From Massilia sp. Mn16-1_5 (GTDB lineage Bacteria > Pseudomonadota > Gammaproteobacteria > Burkholderiales > Burkholderiaceae_D), in assembly GCF_004798585.1 (NCBI RefSeq), contig NZ_PPXQ01000002.1, positions 310,001 to 374,000 on the forward strand: a DNA stretch of 64,000 nucleotides, in the 5' to 3' direction. A program made the translations under genes and the position numbers. Each line of letters opens with the position of its first letter. Positions within the stretch are counted from its first letter, which is position 1. The notes beneath the pieces were generated by a model. That model had not been told where the DNA came from. It saw only the letters and a program-made list of their open reading frames with translations, and searched no databases. Below are positions 42,604 through 51,391 of this stretch, piece by piece.

Positions 42604-43797
42604 TCAGCCGATGGCGCAGGTACGAAAGCCCGCGAAGATGTCGTCCCGTTCGGGCGTATAGAAATTGCGGAAACGCGGGGAGCGCAGGCGCGGCGGCGTT
42701 GCGAAGGACGCGCCGCGCAAGGTCTGGCGCGTGCCGAACCAGGGCGCGGAATATTCGCGGTAGCGGTCGGCGCTGAAGCCCGGGTAGGGCAGGAAGGGCG
42801 AGGCCGTCCATTCCCACAGCTGGCCCCAGCGGAACCCGGGTTCGCCGGCGCAGGCGGCGAATTCCCATTCTTCCTCCAGCGGCAGGCGCCGTCCGGCCCA
42901 GCTGCAATAGGCCTGGGCTTCGTACAGGCTCACGTGGCGCACCGGCGCGTCCGCATCGAGTGCCAGGCCGCGTCCGAAGTGGACCTCATCCCAGTCGCCA
43001 TCCTCGTGCCGCCGCCAGTAGCGCGGCGCCCTGCGCCCCGTTTGCGCCAGCCATGCGCGGCCTTCTTCGCTCCAGTACTGCGGTCTGTTGTAGCCGTCGG
43101 CGTGCACGAAGCGCAGAAAGTCCTCGTTGGTGACCAGGCCGGCGTCGATCGTGAACGGCGCGACATGGCAGTGAGTGGCCGGTCGCTCGTTGTCGAACAC
43201 GAAGCCACTCGATTGCTCGCCGCCGCGCAGGAAGTCGCCGCCGATAAAGGCGATCTCGCCGGCTGCCGGCGCCTTGGCCGGGAACGATAGCGGCGCGGCC
43301 ACGCCCAGCGTCTGCATGGTGTAGAGCAGGGCTTCGCCGTGCATGTCCTCGTGCGCCAGCGCCAGGCGGTAGGGATAGAGCGCGGTATCGTCCCCGGGTG
43401 TGTGCGCCAGCCGCTCGCGTATCGCCTCCAGCACGTCGCGGCAGTAGGTCCCGAGCGCGTCCGGGGAGGGCAGGTCGAGTGTCCAGCGCGCGTCGTGACC
43501 TACCGTGTTCGAATCGAAGAGTGCGTCGCCGTGCGCCAGCAGCGATGGACCGCAAGCGTCTCCCGGCCGGGTGCCGCGCGCCTCGCGCAGGACGAACCAT
43601 TCGGCGAACCAGGCGACATGCCCAAGTTCCCACAGAGGTGGGTTGAGGATTGGCAGGCATGGTAGCTGCGCGGGCCGGTCGTAGCCGGCTGCGGCCAGGG
43701 CGTCGAACAGGGCCAGCGTGTGGCGGCGCGCGTCCTGCAGGGCGGTGTCGAGGGTTGCCGCATCCATCCGGCGAAATCCACTGGGATCGTATTTCAT
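42604..43797 (-). CDS. EgtB/SenA-like non-heme iron enzyme (DinB plus FGE-sulfatase domains)
   Basis: A 397-residue enzyme with an N-terminal DinB-like four-helix domain and a C-terminal formylglycine-generating-enzyme fold. The iron triad of the EgtB family is present: H60 in LWELGHVAWF, and H149 and H153 in LALAHEDMHGEAL. The C-terminal fold shows GGDFLRGG, RLPLEEEWEFAA and LRGASFATPPRL. Such enzymes join sulfur or selenium donors to hercynine or histidine (ergothioneine, ovothiol, selenoneine). No EgtD methyltransferase and no SenB/SenC gene is adjacent. SenA, the selenoneine synthase, is a real alternative. Confidence 0.82.
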   Translation of the reverse strand: MKYDPSGFRRMDAATLDTALQDARRHTLALFDALAAAGYDRPAQLPCLPILNPPLWELGHVAWFAEWFVLREARGTRPGDACGPSLLAHGDALFDSNTVGHDARWTLDLPSPDALGTYCRDVLEAIRERLAHTPGDDTALYPYRLALAHEDMHGEALLYTMQTLGVAAPLSFPAKAPAAGEIAFIGGDFLRGGEQSSGFVFDNERPATHCHVAPFTIDAGLVTNEDFLRFVHADGYNRPQYWSEEGRAWLAQTGRRAPRYWRRHEDGDWDEVHFGRGLALDADAPVRHVSLYEAQAYCSWAGRRLPLEEEWEFAACAGEPGFRWGQLWEWTASPFLPYPGFSADRYREYSAPWFGTRQTLRGASFATPPRLRSPRFRNFYTPERDDIFAGFRTCAIG

Positions 43798-43952
43798 GCG
43801 CCTATTTTACGGTGAATGCGTGTTCTTCCGTAGCGCCGGGAAAGGGTTGATAAATACCGGAAATATATTCTTATGAGTAACCATTTGTCGGAAAAATTTA
43901 CAACTGATCAGATTCGATCCTTACTCATCTTGCATATGCCCCGTATTTACAA

Positions 43953-43969
43953 TTGGCATAAGTATTGCT
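43953..43969 (+). promoter_or_regulatory. sigma-54-like promoter of the second PEP-CTERM gene
   Basis: TTGGCATAAGTATTGCT matches the -24/-12 consensus TTGGCAC-N5-TTGCT with the GG-to-GC spacing exact. The end lies 46 bases before the GTG start. The rest of the gap 43798-44014 is AT-rich with no gene. Confidence 0.6.
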
Positions 43970-44014
43970 GCGCAGTCGAAGCCAGCATTGGCAGACAACT
44001 AAAGGGAGACAACC

Positions 44015-44761
44015 GTGTCAAAAACGAAAAGAATCGCCTGTGCCGCTGCGATTGCCTTGTCGGTCGCCGGACATGCAGCAGCTGACCCCATCGTCCTCAC
44101 CTTCGAAGGAATCGCCGACCGCGCCTCGGTCAACGATTTCTATAACGGCGGCACGGATTCCAGCGGCAGGCGTGGCACCAATTACGGAATCAATTTCTCG
44201 AGCCTCAGCCTGGCCACGATCGACGCCGAAGCCGGGGGCACTGGCAACTTCGCCAACGAACCGTCGGCGAATACGGTCGTCGCCTTCCTGCAGGGGAACG
44301 CCGTGACGATGAATGTCGCGGCCGGCTTCGATACGGGCTTTTCCTTCTTCTACAGCAGCAAGGAAAACGGCTTCATCGACGTCTACGACGGCTTGAATGG
44401 GAGCGGGAACCTGCTCGCCTCGATCGAGCTCGACGACAATATCGACGCCTGCGCGGGCGATCCGACGGGAGAATATTGCCGCTGGACCCCGATCGGCGTC
44501 AGCTTCGCCGGCATCGCCCGCTCGGTTGACTTCCGCGGCGCCACCAACAACATCGGCTTCGACAACATCACGCTGGGCAGTTTCACGCCGGGCCTTCCCA
44601 CCGTGCCCGAGCTGCCCGGCGATCCGGATGACCCCGGCAATCCCGGCGACCCGGGCACGCCAGGCAACCCGGCCGAGGTGCCGGAGCCCGCGACGCTGGC
44701 GCTGACGGCGATCGGCCTGGCGGCAGTGCTGGCGCCGCGCCGCCGTCGCCAGGCGGTTTAA
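44015..44761 (+). CDS. PEP-CTERM sorting-domain protein with Pro-Gly linker
   Basis: A 248-residue exported protein starting at GTG with AAAGGGAGAC upstream. Signal peptide (SKTKRIACAAAIALSVAGHA), a beta-rich body beginning PIVLTFEGIADRAS, then a low-complexity linker of PGDPDDPGNPGDPGTPGNP and the sorting signal VPEPATLALTAIGLAAVLA with basic tail PRRRRQAV. It is processed by exosortase. The passenger resembles other PEP-CTERM beta-sandwich proteins of unknown function. A sigma-54-like promoter precedes it. Confidence 0.92.
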   Translation: MSKTKRIACAAAIALSVAGHAAADPIVLTFEGIADRASVNDFYNGGTDSSGRRGTNYGINFSSLSLATIDAEAGGTGNFANEPSANTVVAFLQGNAVTMNVAAGFDTGFSFFYSSKENGFIDVYDGLNGSGNLLASIELDDNIDACAGDPTGEYCRWTPIGVSFAGIARSVDFRGATNNIGFDNITLGSFTPGLPTVPELPGDPDDPGNPGDPGTPGNPAEVPEPATLALTAIGLAAVLAPRRRRQAV

Positions 44762-44814
44762 GATCGTCCTGCGTGCATGCGGGCTGGCCGATGGCCTGCA
44801 TGCCGCACAACAAA

Positions 44815-44846
44815 TATTTGTACAAATACAGATTCCCGGCGAAAAT
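44815..44846 (+). promoter_or_regulatory. palindromic operator and promoter of the ClC gene
   Basis: TATTTGTACAAATA (44815-44828) is a perfect palindrome with the same ATTTGTACAAAT core as the ggpPS operator. The central TTGTAC (44818-44823) serves as a -35, with GAAAAT 17 bases later (44841-44846). The outer bases differ from the ggpPS and BCCT sites. Confidence 0.5.
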
Positions 44847-44884
44847 CATGGATCGCCCGGCGTCCTGCAATCACAACACATTCC

Positions 44885-46207
44885 ATGAAGCACTCCCACA
44901 ATTGGCGCGACCGCATGCGCGTCGAATTCTCCGACTGGCAGCTCTGGTCGGGCCGCGCGGTCGTCGTCGCCCTGGCCGTACTGGCCGGCCTCTCCATCGT
45001 CGCCTTCACTTGGCTGTCGGAGCTCACGGCCGACCTGTTCGACATCATGCGCCTGGTCCTCTGGTGGAGCCCGCTGGTGTGGACGCCGCTGTGCACGGCC
45101 GGCCTGGTCTGGCTGACGCGCCGTTATGCCCCGGGCGCGGCCGGCTCCGGCATTCCGCAGGTGATGGCGGCGCTCGATCCGGCGCTGCCGCCCGAAAAGC
45201 GCGGGCTGTTCGTGTCGCTCAAGCTCAGCCTGGCGAAGGTCGGGCTGACCGCGGGCGGCCTGCTGGCCGGCCTCTCGATCGGACGCGAAGGCCCCTCGGT
45301 GCAGATCGCGGCCGGCGTCATGCTGCAGGCGCGGCGCCTGCTGCCGCGGCGGGCGCAGGTCCACGTCAACGTGCACGGCATGCTGGTGGCGGGCGGCGCG
45401 GCCGGCATCGCGGCGGCCTTCAACACGCCGCTGGCGGGCGTCATGTTCGCCATCGAGGAACTGGCGCGCGCTCCCGAACAGAGGAACAGTGGCCTGATCA
45501 TCAGCGCGATCGTGCTGGGCGGCCTGGTCGCCGTCTCGGCGCATGGGAACGCCACCTATTTCGGCTTCATCCACATCGGCACGCTCGGCATGACGCTGCT
45601 GCTTCCCGGCCTGGTGGTGGCGCTGTGCACGGGCATCGCCGGAGGCCTGTTCTCGCGCCTGATGATCGCCTCGACTGCCGGCACGGGCCTGGATTTCATG
45701 AGCCGCTTGCGCGCGCGCCGGCCCGTCGTGTTCGCCGGCGTCTGCGGTTTCGTCGTCGCCGTGATCGGCCTGGTGACAAGCGGCGCCACCTTCGGCTCAG
45801 GCTATGCGCCTACGAAATCCATGGTCGACGGCGTCGCCACCATGCCGATGCTGTACGCGCTCTTCAAATTCCTGGCCACCTGGCTGAGCACCTGGTCCGG
45901 CGTGCCGGGCGGGATCTTCGCGCCTTCGCTGGCAATCGGCGCGGCGCTCGGCAACGACGTGGCCGTCGCCTTCTTCCAGACCCAGGCGCCGGCCCTGATC
46001 GCACTCGGCATGGTGGGCTTCCTGGCGGCCGCGACCCAGGCGCCGCTGACGGCCTTCATCATCGTGATGGAGATGGTGGACGGCCACGCCATGGTGCTGA
46101 GCCTGATGGCCTGCGCGCTGGTGGCCAGCATGATCGCGCGCATCATCAGTCCGCCGCTGTATCCGTCGCTGGCGCGCATGCAGCTGGGGCGCGCCGGGAT
46201 GGCGTGA
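44885..46207 (+). CDS. ClC-family chloride channel/antiporter
   Basis: A 440-residue membrane protein of the ClC family. Selectivity-filter motifs are visible: GSGIPQVM, GREGPSVQIAAG (with the gating Glu) and GGIFAPSLAIGAALG. There is no CBS domain, as in short bacterial ClCs. It moves Cl- with or without H+. The ATG at 44885 (MKHSHNWRDRMRVEFSDW) is chosen because upstream codons run through the promoter. Its operator suggests osmotic or ionic control. Confidence 0.93.
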   Translation: MKHSHNWRDRMRVEFSDWQLWSGRAVVVALAVLAGLSIVAFTWLSELTADLFDIMRLVLWWSPLVWTPLCTAGLVWLTRRYAPGAAGSGIPQVMAALDPALPPEKRGLFVSLKLSLAKVGLTAGGLLAGLSIGREGPSVQIAAGVMLQARRLLPRRAQVHVNVHGMLVAGGAAGIAAAFNTPLAGVMFAIEELARAPEQRNSGLIISAIVLGGLVAVSAHGNATYFGFIHIGTLGMTLLLPGLVVALCTGIAGGLFSRLMIASTAGTGLDFMSRLRARRPVVFAGVCGFVVAVIGLVTSGATFGSGYAPTKSMVDGVATMPMLYALFKFLATWLSTWSGVPGGIFAPSLAIGAALGNDVAVAFFQTQAPALIALGMVGFLAAATQAPLTAFIIVMEMVDGHAMVLSLMACALVASMIARIISPPLYPSLARMQLGRAGMA

Positions 46208-46263
46208 TGCGGCCTGCCGGCACCTCTGCTATGCTGGAAGGTCCTCGACAAGAACGGATCGTC

Positions 46264-47064
46264 ATGACAGGAACAACGCATTCGCAGGCCGGCTTCACCG
46301 ATCATTGGGTTACGCAAGGGGAGGGCCGGCTCTTTGTCCGCACCTGGCAAGGCCGCGACGACACGCTGGCCCCGATCGTGCTGCTGCACGACTCGCTCGG
46401 CAGCGTCGCCCTGTGGCGCGATTTTCCCGCGCGGCTGGCGGCAGGGACGGGACGCAGCGTCGTGGCCTACGACCGCCTCGGCTTTGGCGAATCCAGCCCG
46501 CGCACGGACGTGCTGACGACTTCGTTCGTCGGCGACGAGGCCGCAAACGGCTTCGCGGCCGTGCGCGAACAGCTCGGCATTCGCCAGTTCGTCGTATTCG
46601 GCCACAGCGTCGGCGGCGCGATGGCGATCCACTGCGCGGCGCGCTACCCGGAGGCTTGCGAAGCCTTGATCACCGAATCGGCGCAGGTCTTCGCCGAAGA
46701 GACGACCTTGGCGGGCATCCGCGTGGCGAAGGCGCAGTTCGCCGATCCCGAGCAGATGGGCCGTCTGGAGAAGTACCACGGCAGCAAGGCGCAATGGGTG
46801 CTCGATGCCTGGACCGGCACCTGGCTGTCGGCGCCGTTCGCGTCCTGGACGCTGAAGGAGGTGCTGCCGCAGGTCGGCACGCCGACGCTGGCGATCCACG
46901 GCGGCGACGACGAGTACGGGACGACCCTGCACCCGCGCCTGATTGCCGAATGGAGCAGGGCCGAGGTGCAGGTCGCGATCATGCAGGAGGCGCACCACCT
47001 GCCGCACCGCGAAGCGCCGGACCAGGTCGTCGCCCTGGTCCGTGACTTTCTTACGTCCCTGTAG
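46264..47064 (+). CDS. alpha/beta hydrolase
   Basis: A 266-residue hydrolase. It has the oxyanion region VLLHDSLGSVALWRDFP, the nucleophile elbow VVFGHSVGGAMA, the acid in IHGGDDEYGT and the His in EAHHLPHRE. No signal peptide. The start at 46264 is the best of two ATGs (46231 is the other); the ribosome site is weak. The substrate is unknown. The end overlaps the convergent MFS gene by 14 bases. Confidence 0.87.
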   Translation: MTGTTHSQAGFTDHWVTQGEGRLFVRTWQGRDDTLAPIVLLHDSLGSVALWRDFPARLAAGTGRSVVAYDRLGFGESSPRTDVLTTSFVGDEAANGFAAVREQLGIRQFVVFGHSVGGAMAIHCAARYPEACEALITESAQVFAEETTLAGIRVAKAQFADPEQMGRLEKYHGSKAQWVLDAWTGTWLSAPFASWTLKEVLPQVGTPTLAIHGGDDEYGTTLHPRLIAEWSRAEVQVAIMQEAHHLPHREAPDQVVALVRDFLTSL

Positions 47065-48244
47065 ACTGCGCGGCGCGGCCAGCCAGCAGCGCCACGCCGG
47101 CCGCGGTCACCAGCACCGCGGCGCTGGCGCCGAAGGTGGCGCGGTAGCCGAAGCCGTCGAACAGCAGTCCGCCCACGGTCGCGCCCAGCGCGATCGCCAG
47201 CTGTACCACCGCCACCATCAGCCCGCCGCCGGCTTCGGCATCCTGCGGCAGGGTTGTCGCGAGCCAGGTCCACCAGCCGACCGGGGCCGCCGTACCGACC
47301 AGGCCCCAGACCGCGAGCAGCAGGGCGGTAACAAAAGGCGAGGCGCCGAACAGCATCAGCGCGACACCGATCGCCGCCATCAGCAGCGGAATCGTCACCA
47401 GCGTCTTGTACAGGCCATCCTTGAGGAAGGCGCCGATCACGCTGGTGCCGATGAAGCCGGCCACGCCGATCACGAGCAGCATCAGCGAGGTCGTCGCCGC
47501 GCTCGCATGCGTCACCGTCTCGAGGAAAGGACGCAGATAGGTGAACAGCGCGAACTGCCCCATGAAGAACAGGCTGACGCCGGCCATGCCGAGGGCGACC
47601 GCGGGCCGCTTGAGCAGGGTGAACACGTTGGCGCCGCCTGGCGCGCGTTCGGCCGGCATGGCAGGCAGGCTGACCCACTTCCAGGCCAGCGCCAGCACCG
47701 CCACCGGAATCAGGGCGAAGAAGGCGCCGCGCCAGCCGACGATCGAGCCGAGGAAGCTGCCCAGGGGCGCCGCCACCACGCTCGCCAGCGCGTTGCCGCC
47801 GTTGACAATGGCCAAGGCTTTGGGCACCTGCTCGCCCGGCACCAGGCGCATGGCGATCGCCGCCGACATCGACCAGAAGCCGCCGATCGCCACGCCGATG
47901 AAGGCGCGGCCCGCTATGAAGCTCCAGTAGTTCGGCGCGAACGCGGCCACGCTGCCCGAGACGATCATCAGCAGCGTCAGCGCCAGCAGCAGGATCTTGC
48001 GATCGAGCCTGCCGGCCAGCCTGGCAAGCGACAGGCTGGTGGCGAGCGCGAAGGCGCCGGAGACGGCGATCGACTGCCCGGCCTGGCCTTCGCTGACGTG
48101 CAGGTCGGAGGCGATGGCCGTCAGCAGGCTGACGGGCATGAACTCGGAAGCGACCAGCACGAAGGCGCCCAGGGACAGCGCGAATACACCGCCCCACGCC
48201 GCCGGCAGATTGGCGCCGGCGGTGCTTGCAACAGGACTCTGCAT
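47051..48244 (-). CDS. MFS exporter (DHA1/AraJ-like)
   Basis: A 397-residue 12-segment carrier with the DHA1 marks ASEFMPVSLLTAIASDLHVS near the N-terminus, LARLAGRLDRKILL in loop 2-3, and AFIGVAIGGFWSMSAAIAMR. Related proteins export sugars, arabinose or drugs. The substrate is unknown. It starts four bases after the zinc alcohol dehydrogenase stop on the same strand, so the two are probably one operon. Confidence 0.9.
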   Translation of the reverse strand: MQSPVASTAGANLPAAWGGVFALSLGAFVLVASEFMPVSLLTAIASDLHVSEGQAGQSIAVSGAFALATSLSLARLAGRLDRKILLLALTLLMIVSGSVAAFAPNYWSFIAGRAFIGVAIGGFWSMSAAIAMRLVPGEQVPKALAIVNGGNALASVVAAPLGSFLGSIVGWRGAFFALIPVAVLALAWKWVSLPAMPAERAPGGANVFTLLKRPAVALGMAGVSLFFMGQFALFTYLRPFLETVTHASAATTSLMLLVIGVAGFIGTSVIGAFLKDGLYKTLVTIPLLMAAIGVALMLFGASPFVTALLLAVWGLVGTAAPVGWWTWLATTLPQDAEAGGGLMVAVVQLAIALGATVGGLLFDGFGYRATFGASAAVLVTAAGVALLAGRAAQSTGT

Positions 48245-48248
48245 CGTC

Positions 48249-49301
48249 TTACGCCGCAGCCAGGGTCGCGCTGTCGATCACGAAACGGTACTTCACGTCG
48301 CCCTCGAGCATGCGCTCGTAGGCGGCGTTGATCTCGTCGGCCCGGATCATCTCGATGTCGGCGACGATGCCGTGCTCGGCGCAGAAGTCGAGCATCTCCT
48401 GGGTTTCCGGGATCCCGCCGATCATCGAGCCGGCCAGCGCGCGGCGCTTCATGATCAGGTTGAACACTTGCGGCGACGGGTGCGGAGACGAGGGCGCGCC
48501 GACCAGCACCATGGTGCCGTCGCGCTTGAGCAGCGAGAGGTAGGCGTCGAGGTCGTGCGGCGCGGCCACCGTGTTGACGATCAGGTCGAGCTTCTTCGCC
48601 TGCGCCGCCATCGCATTGGCATCGCGCGAGACGACGACTTCATGCGCGCCCAGCGCTTCGGCATCCTGGCGCTTGCTTTCCGAGGTCGTGAAGGCGACCA
48701 CGTGCGCGCCCATCGCACGGGCCAGCTTAATGCCCATGTGACCGAGGCCGCCGATGCCGACGATGCCCACCGTCTTGCCGGGACCGGCATTCCAGTGGCG
48801 CAGCGGAGAGTAGGTGGTGATGCCGGCGCACAGTAGCGGCGCGACCGCGGCCAGCTGTTCTTCCGGATGGCCCACGCGCAGCACGAAGCGCTCGTGGACG
48901 ACGATCTGTTCCGAGTAACCGCCCAGGGTGTGGCCGGGCGCGTCATTGGTGGCGCCATTGTAGGTGCCGACCATGCCGTCGCAGTAGTTCTCGAGGCCGT
49001 CCTCGCAGTCGGCGCAGTGCCGGCAGCTGTCGACCATGCAGCCGACGCCGACCAGGTCGCCGACTTTGTATTGGGTAACGTGTTCGCCGATTGCCGAGAC
49101 GCGGCCGACGATTTCGTGGCCCGGCACGCAGGGGAAGAGGGTGCCGGCCCATTCGGCGCGCACCGTGTGCAAGTCGGAGTGGCAGACGCCGCAATAGGCG
49201 ATGTCGATCTGGACGTCGTGGTGACCCGGTGCGCGGCGGGTGATGTCCATCGATTCGAGGGGCTTGTCGGCGGCGTAGGCGCCGTAGGCTTTGACGGTCA
49301 T
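48249..49301 (-). CDS. zinc-dependent alcohol dehydrogenase (YahK/CAD type)
   Basis: A 350-residue medium-chain dehydrogenase. Catalytic zinc ligands lie in CGVCHSDLHTVR and GHEIVGRV, the structural zinc cysteines in CRHCADCEDGLENYC, and the nucleotide motif in GIGGLGHMGIKLA. It resembles the NADP-dependent aldehyde reductase YahK and cinnamyl-alcohol dehydrogenases, which reduce many aldehydes. It leads a two-gene operon with the MFS exporter. Confidence 0.93.
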   Translation of the reverse strand: MTVKAYGAYAADKPLESMDITRRAPGHHDVQIDIAYCGVCHSDLHTVRAEWAGTLFPCVPGHEIVGRVSAIGEHVTQYKVGDLVGVGCMVDSCRHCADCEDGLENYCDGMVGTYNGATNDAPGHTLGGYSEQIVVHERFVLRVGHPEEQLAAVAPLLCAGITTYSPLRHWNAGPGKTVGIVGIGGLGHMGIKLARAMGAHVVAFTTSESKRQDAEALGAHEVVVSRDANAMAAQAKKLDLIVNTVAAPHDLDAYLSLLKRDGTMVLVGAPSSPHPSPQVFNLIMKRRALAGSMIGGIPETQEMLDFCAEHGIVADIEMIRADEINAAYERMLEGDVKYRFVIDSATLAAA

Positions 49302-49424
49302 GAATGTTTTCCTTGAAAGAGTTGCGCCACCGACGCGGACTAGGCGGACGTGGCGGGACAGGTCGCCATCTTAAGGGCAAAAGCGGGGGCAAAACGGGGC
49401 GGAAATTGCTTGGGCTTATGAATG

Positions 49425-49438
49425 CCATTCATGAATGG
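49425..49438. promoter_or_regulatory. palindrome in the adh-dxs divergent gap
   Basis: CCATTC-AT-GAATGG is a perfect 14-base palindrome, with a related GAATGCCATTC overlapping its left side. It lies 124 bases upstream of the alcohol dehydrogenase start and could be an operator for it. The rest of the 308-base gap (49302-49609) holds no gene; near dxs there is a weak TTGTCT/AATACG promoter pair. Confidence 0.35.
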
Positions 49439-49609
49439 AGGCGGTTTTTCAGATTGTGGAGTACTGAATTGCGGTGCAATTGCGCAGCGGGACGATACGC
49501 GGGGCCGTCCCGCGCCGCGCACCGCTAAGCGCGAACCACAGGGGCACCGCGATTGTCTTAACTAGACCGGCTATCCAATACGCCGCACGGTGGTACTGGA
49601 GGAAAGCGA

Positions 49610-51391
49610 ATGAATTTGCTGCAGGCGATCGACGATCCGTCGGCGCTACGCCGCCTGCCGCGCGAGCAGCTCGACGCGCTGGCCCGGCAGTTGCGCCAGT
49701 TCCTGCTCGAATCGGTGGCGCGTACCGGCGGCCACCTCTCGTCCAACCTCGGTACCGTCGAGCTAACGATCGCGCTGCATTACGTGTTCGACACCCCGCG
49801 CGACCGCATTGTCTGGGACGTGGGGCACCAGAGCTATGGCCACAAGGTACTGACGGGCAGGCGCGAGCGGATGCACACGCTGCGCCAGCTGGGCGGCATC
49901 TCCGGCTTTCCGCGCCGTAGCGAGAGCGTCTACGACACCTTCGGCACCGCGCACTCGTCGACCTCGATTTCGGCCGCGCTCGGCATGGCCCAGGCGGCCA
50001 GGCTGCGCGGCGAGGACCGGCATGCGGTGGCCGTCATCGGCGATGGCGCGATGAGCGCCGGGATGGCCTACGAGGCCCTGAACAATGCCGGTATCGCCGG
50101 CGACCTGCGCCTGCTGGTGATCCTGAACGACAACGACATGTCGATCTCGCCCGCGGTCGGCGCGCTGAGACACTATCTGGCGCGCCTGTCCTCACACCGC
50201 GCGGCCGCGGCGGCCACGGTATTCGAGCAGTTCGGCTTCGACTACACCGGACCGATCGACGGCCACGACCTCGACGCGCTGGTGCCGGCGCTGGAAAAGC
50301 TGCGCGAACGCACCGGCCCGCAGTTCCTCCACATCGTCACGAAGAAGGGGCAGGGCTACAAGCTGGCCGAGGCCGAACCGACCCGCTACCACGGCACGGG
50401 GAAATTCGATCACGCGCTCGGCTTGCCGGCTTGCGCTTCAGCGGCCAAGCCGAGCTACACCGAAGTGTTCGGCGGGTGGCTGTGCGACATGGCAGCAGTC
50501 GATCCGCAGCTGGTCGGCATCACCCCAGCGATGCGCGAGGGTTCGGGCCTGGTCCGCTTCGAGCAGCTGTACCCGGAGCGCTATTTCGACGTCGGCATCG
50601 CCGAGCAGCACGCCGTCACCTTCGCGGGCGGCCTTGCGGCTGAGGGCATGAAGCCGGTGGTGGCGATCTATTCGACGTTTCTGCAGCGCGCCTATGACCA
50701 GCTGATCCACGACGTGGCGTTGCAGGACCTCGACGTCAGCTTTGCCATCGACCGCGCCGGCCTGGTCGGGGCGGACGGCGCGACCCATGCCGGCAACTAC
50801 GACATTGCCTACCTGCGCTGCATCCCGAACATGGTCCTGATGGCCGCGTCCGACGAAAACGAATGCCGCAGGATGCTCAGCACGGCCTACCGCTACCCAG
50901 GGCCGGCGGCGGTGCGCTTCCCGCGCGGCAGCGGACCCGGTGTGGCGGTGCAGCAGGCCCTGGACGAGATCCCCTTCGGCCGCGGCGAGCTCCGGCACGA
51001 GGGCCGCGGCACCGCCATCCTCGCCTTCGGCGCGATGCTGGCGCCGAGCCTGGCCGCCGGGAGGACGCTGGGCGCGACAGTGGCGAACATGCGCTTCATC
51101 AAGCCGCTCGACACCGAACTGGTGCTGCGCCTGGCACGCAGCCACGCCCAACTGGTGACGGTGGAGGAGGGCTGCCTGATGGGCGGCGCCGGGGCCGCGG
51201 TGGCGGAGGCGCTGGCCGCGGCCGGCGTGGTCAAGCCGCTCCTGATGCTGGGCTTGCCCGACGTGTTCGTCGAGCACGGCGATCCGGCCGCCCTGCTGGC
51301 CGCGGCCGGGCTCGATGCGGACGGCATCGCCGACGCGATCCGGCGGCGTTTTCCGGAGCAGCAGGGAAGGCGGGTGGCAAATGACAGCTGA
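49610..51391 (+). CDS. dxs: 1-deoxy-D-xylulose-5-phosphate synthase (hopanoid-linked copy)
   Basis: A 593-residue thiamine-diphosphate enzyme making the first intermediate of the MEP isoprenoid pathway from pyruvate and glyceraldehyde-3-phosphate. Motifs: [17 protein letters not shown], the ThDP site [20 protein letters not shown], and [20 protein letters not shown]. It is slightly shorter than housekeeping Dxs (about 620). Its place in an overlap with hpnD suggests it supplies precursor to hopanoids; a second dxs probably exists elsewhere. TGGAGGAAAGCGA precedes the ATG. Confidence 0.93.
   Translation: MNLLQAIDDPSALRRLPREQLDALARQLRQFLLESVARTGGHLSSNLGTVELTIALHYVFDTPRDRIVWDVGHQSYGHKVLTGRRERMHTLRQLGGISGFPRRSESVYDTFGTAHSSTSISAALGMAQAARLRGEDRHAVAVIGDGAMSAGMAYEALNNAGIAGDLRLLVILNDNDMSISPAVGALRHYLARLSSHRAAAAATVFEQFGFDYTGPIDGHDLDALVPALEKLRERTGPQFLHIVTKKGQGYKLAEAEPTRYHGTGKFDHALGLPACASAAKPSYTEVFGGWLCDMAAVDPQLVGITPAMREGSGLVRFEQLYPERYFDVGIAEQHAVTFAGGLAAEGMKPVVAIYSTFLQRAYDQLIHDVALQDLDVSFAIDRAGLVGADGATHAGNYDIAYLRCIPNMVLMAASDENECRRMLSTAYRYPGPAAVRFPRGSGPGVAVQQALDEIPFGRGELRHEGRGTAILAFGAMLAPSLAAGRTLGATVANMRFIKPLDTELVLRLARSHAQLVTVEEGCLMGGAGAAVAEALAAAGVVKPLLMLGLPDVFVEHGDPAALLAAAGLDADGIADAIRRRFPEQQGRRVANDS

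Noticed and set aside
44773..46263. Upstream part of the long plus-strand frame that ends in the alpha/beta hydrolase
   Set aside because: It overlaps the ClC channel in another frame and is Arg/Gly-rich noise; only the segment from the ATG at 46264 is real.
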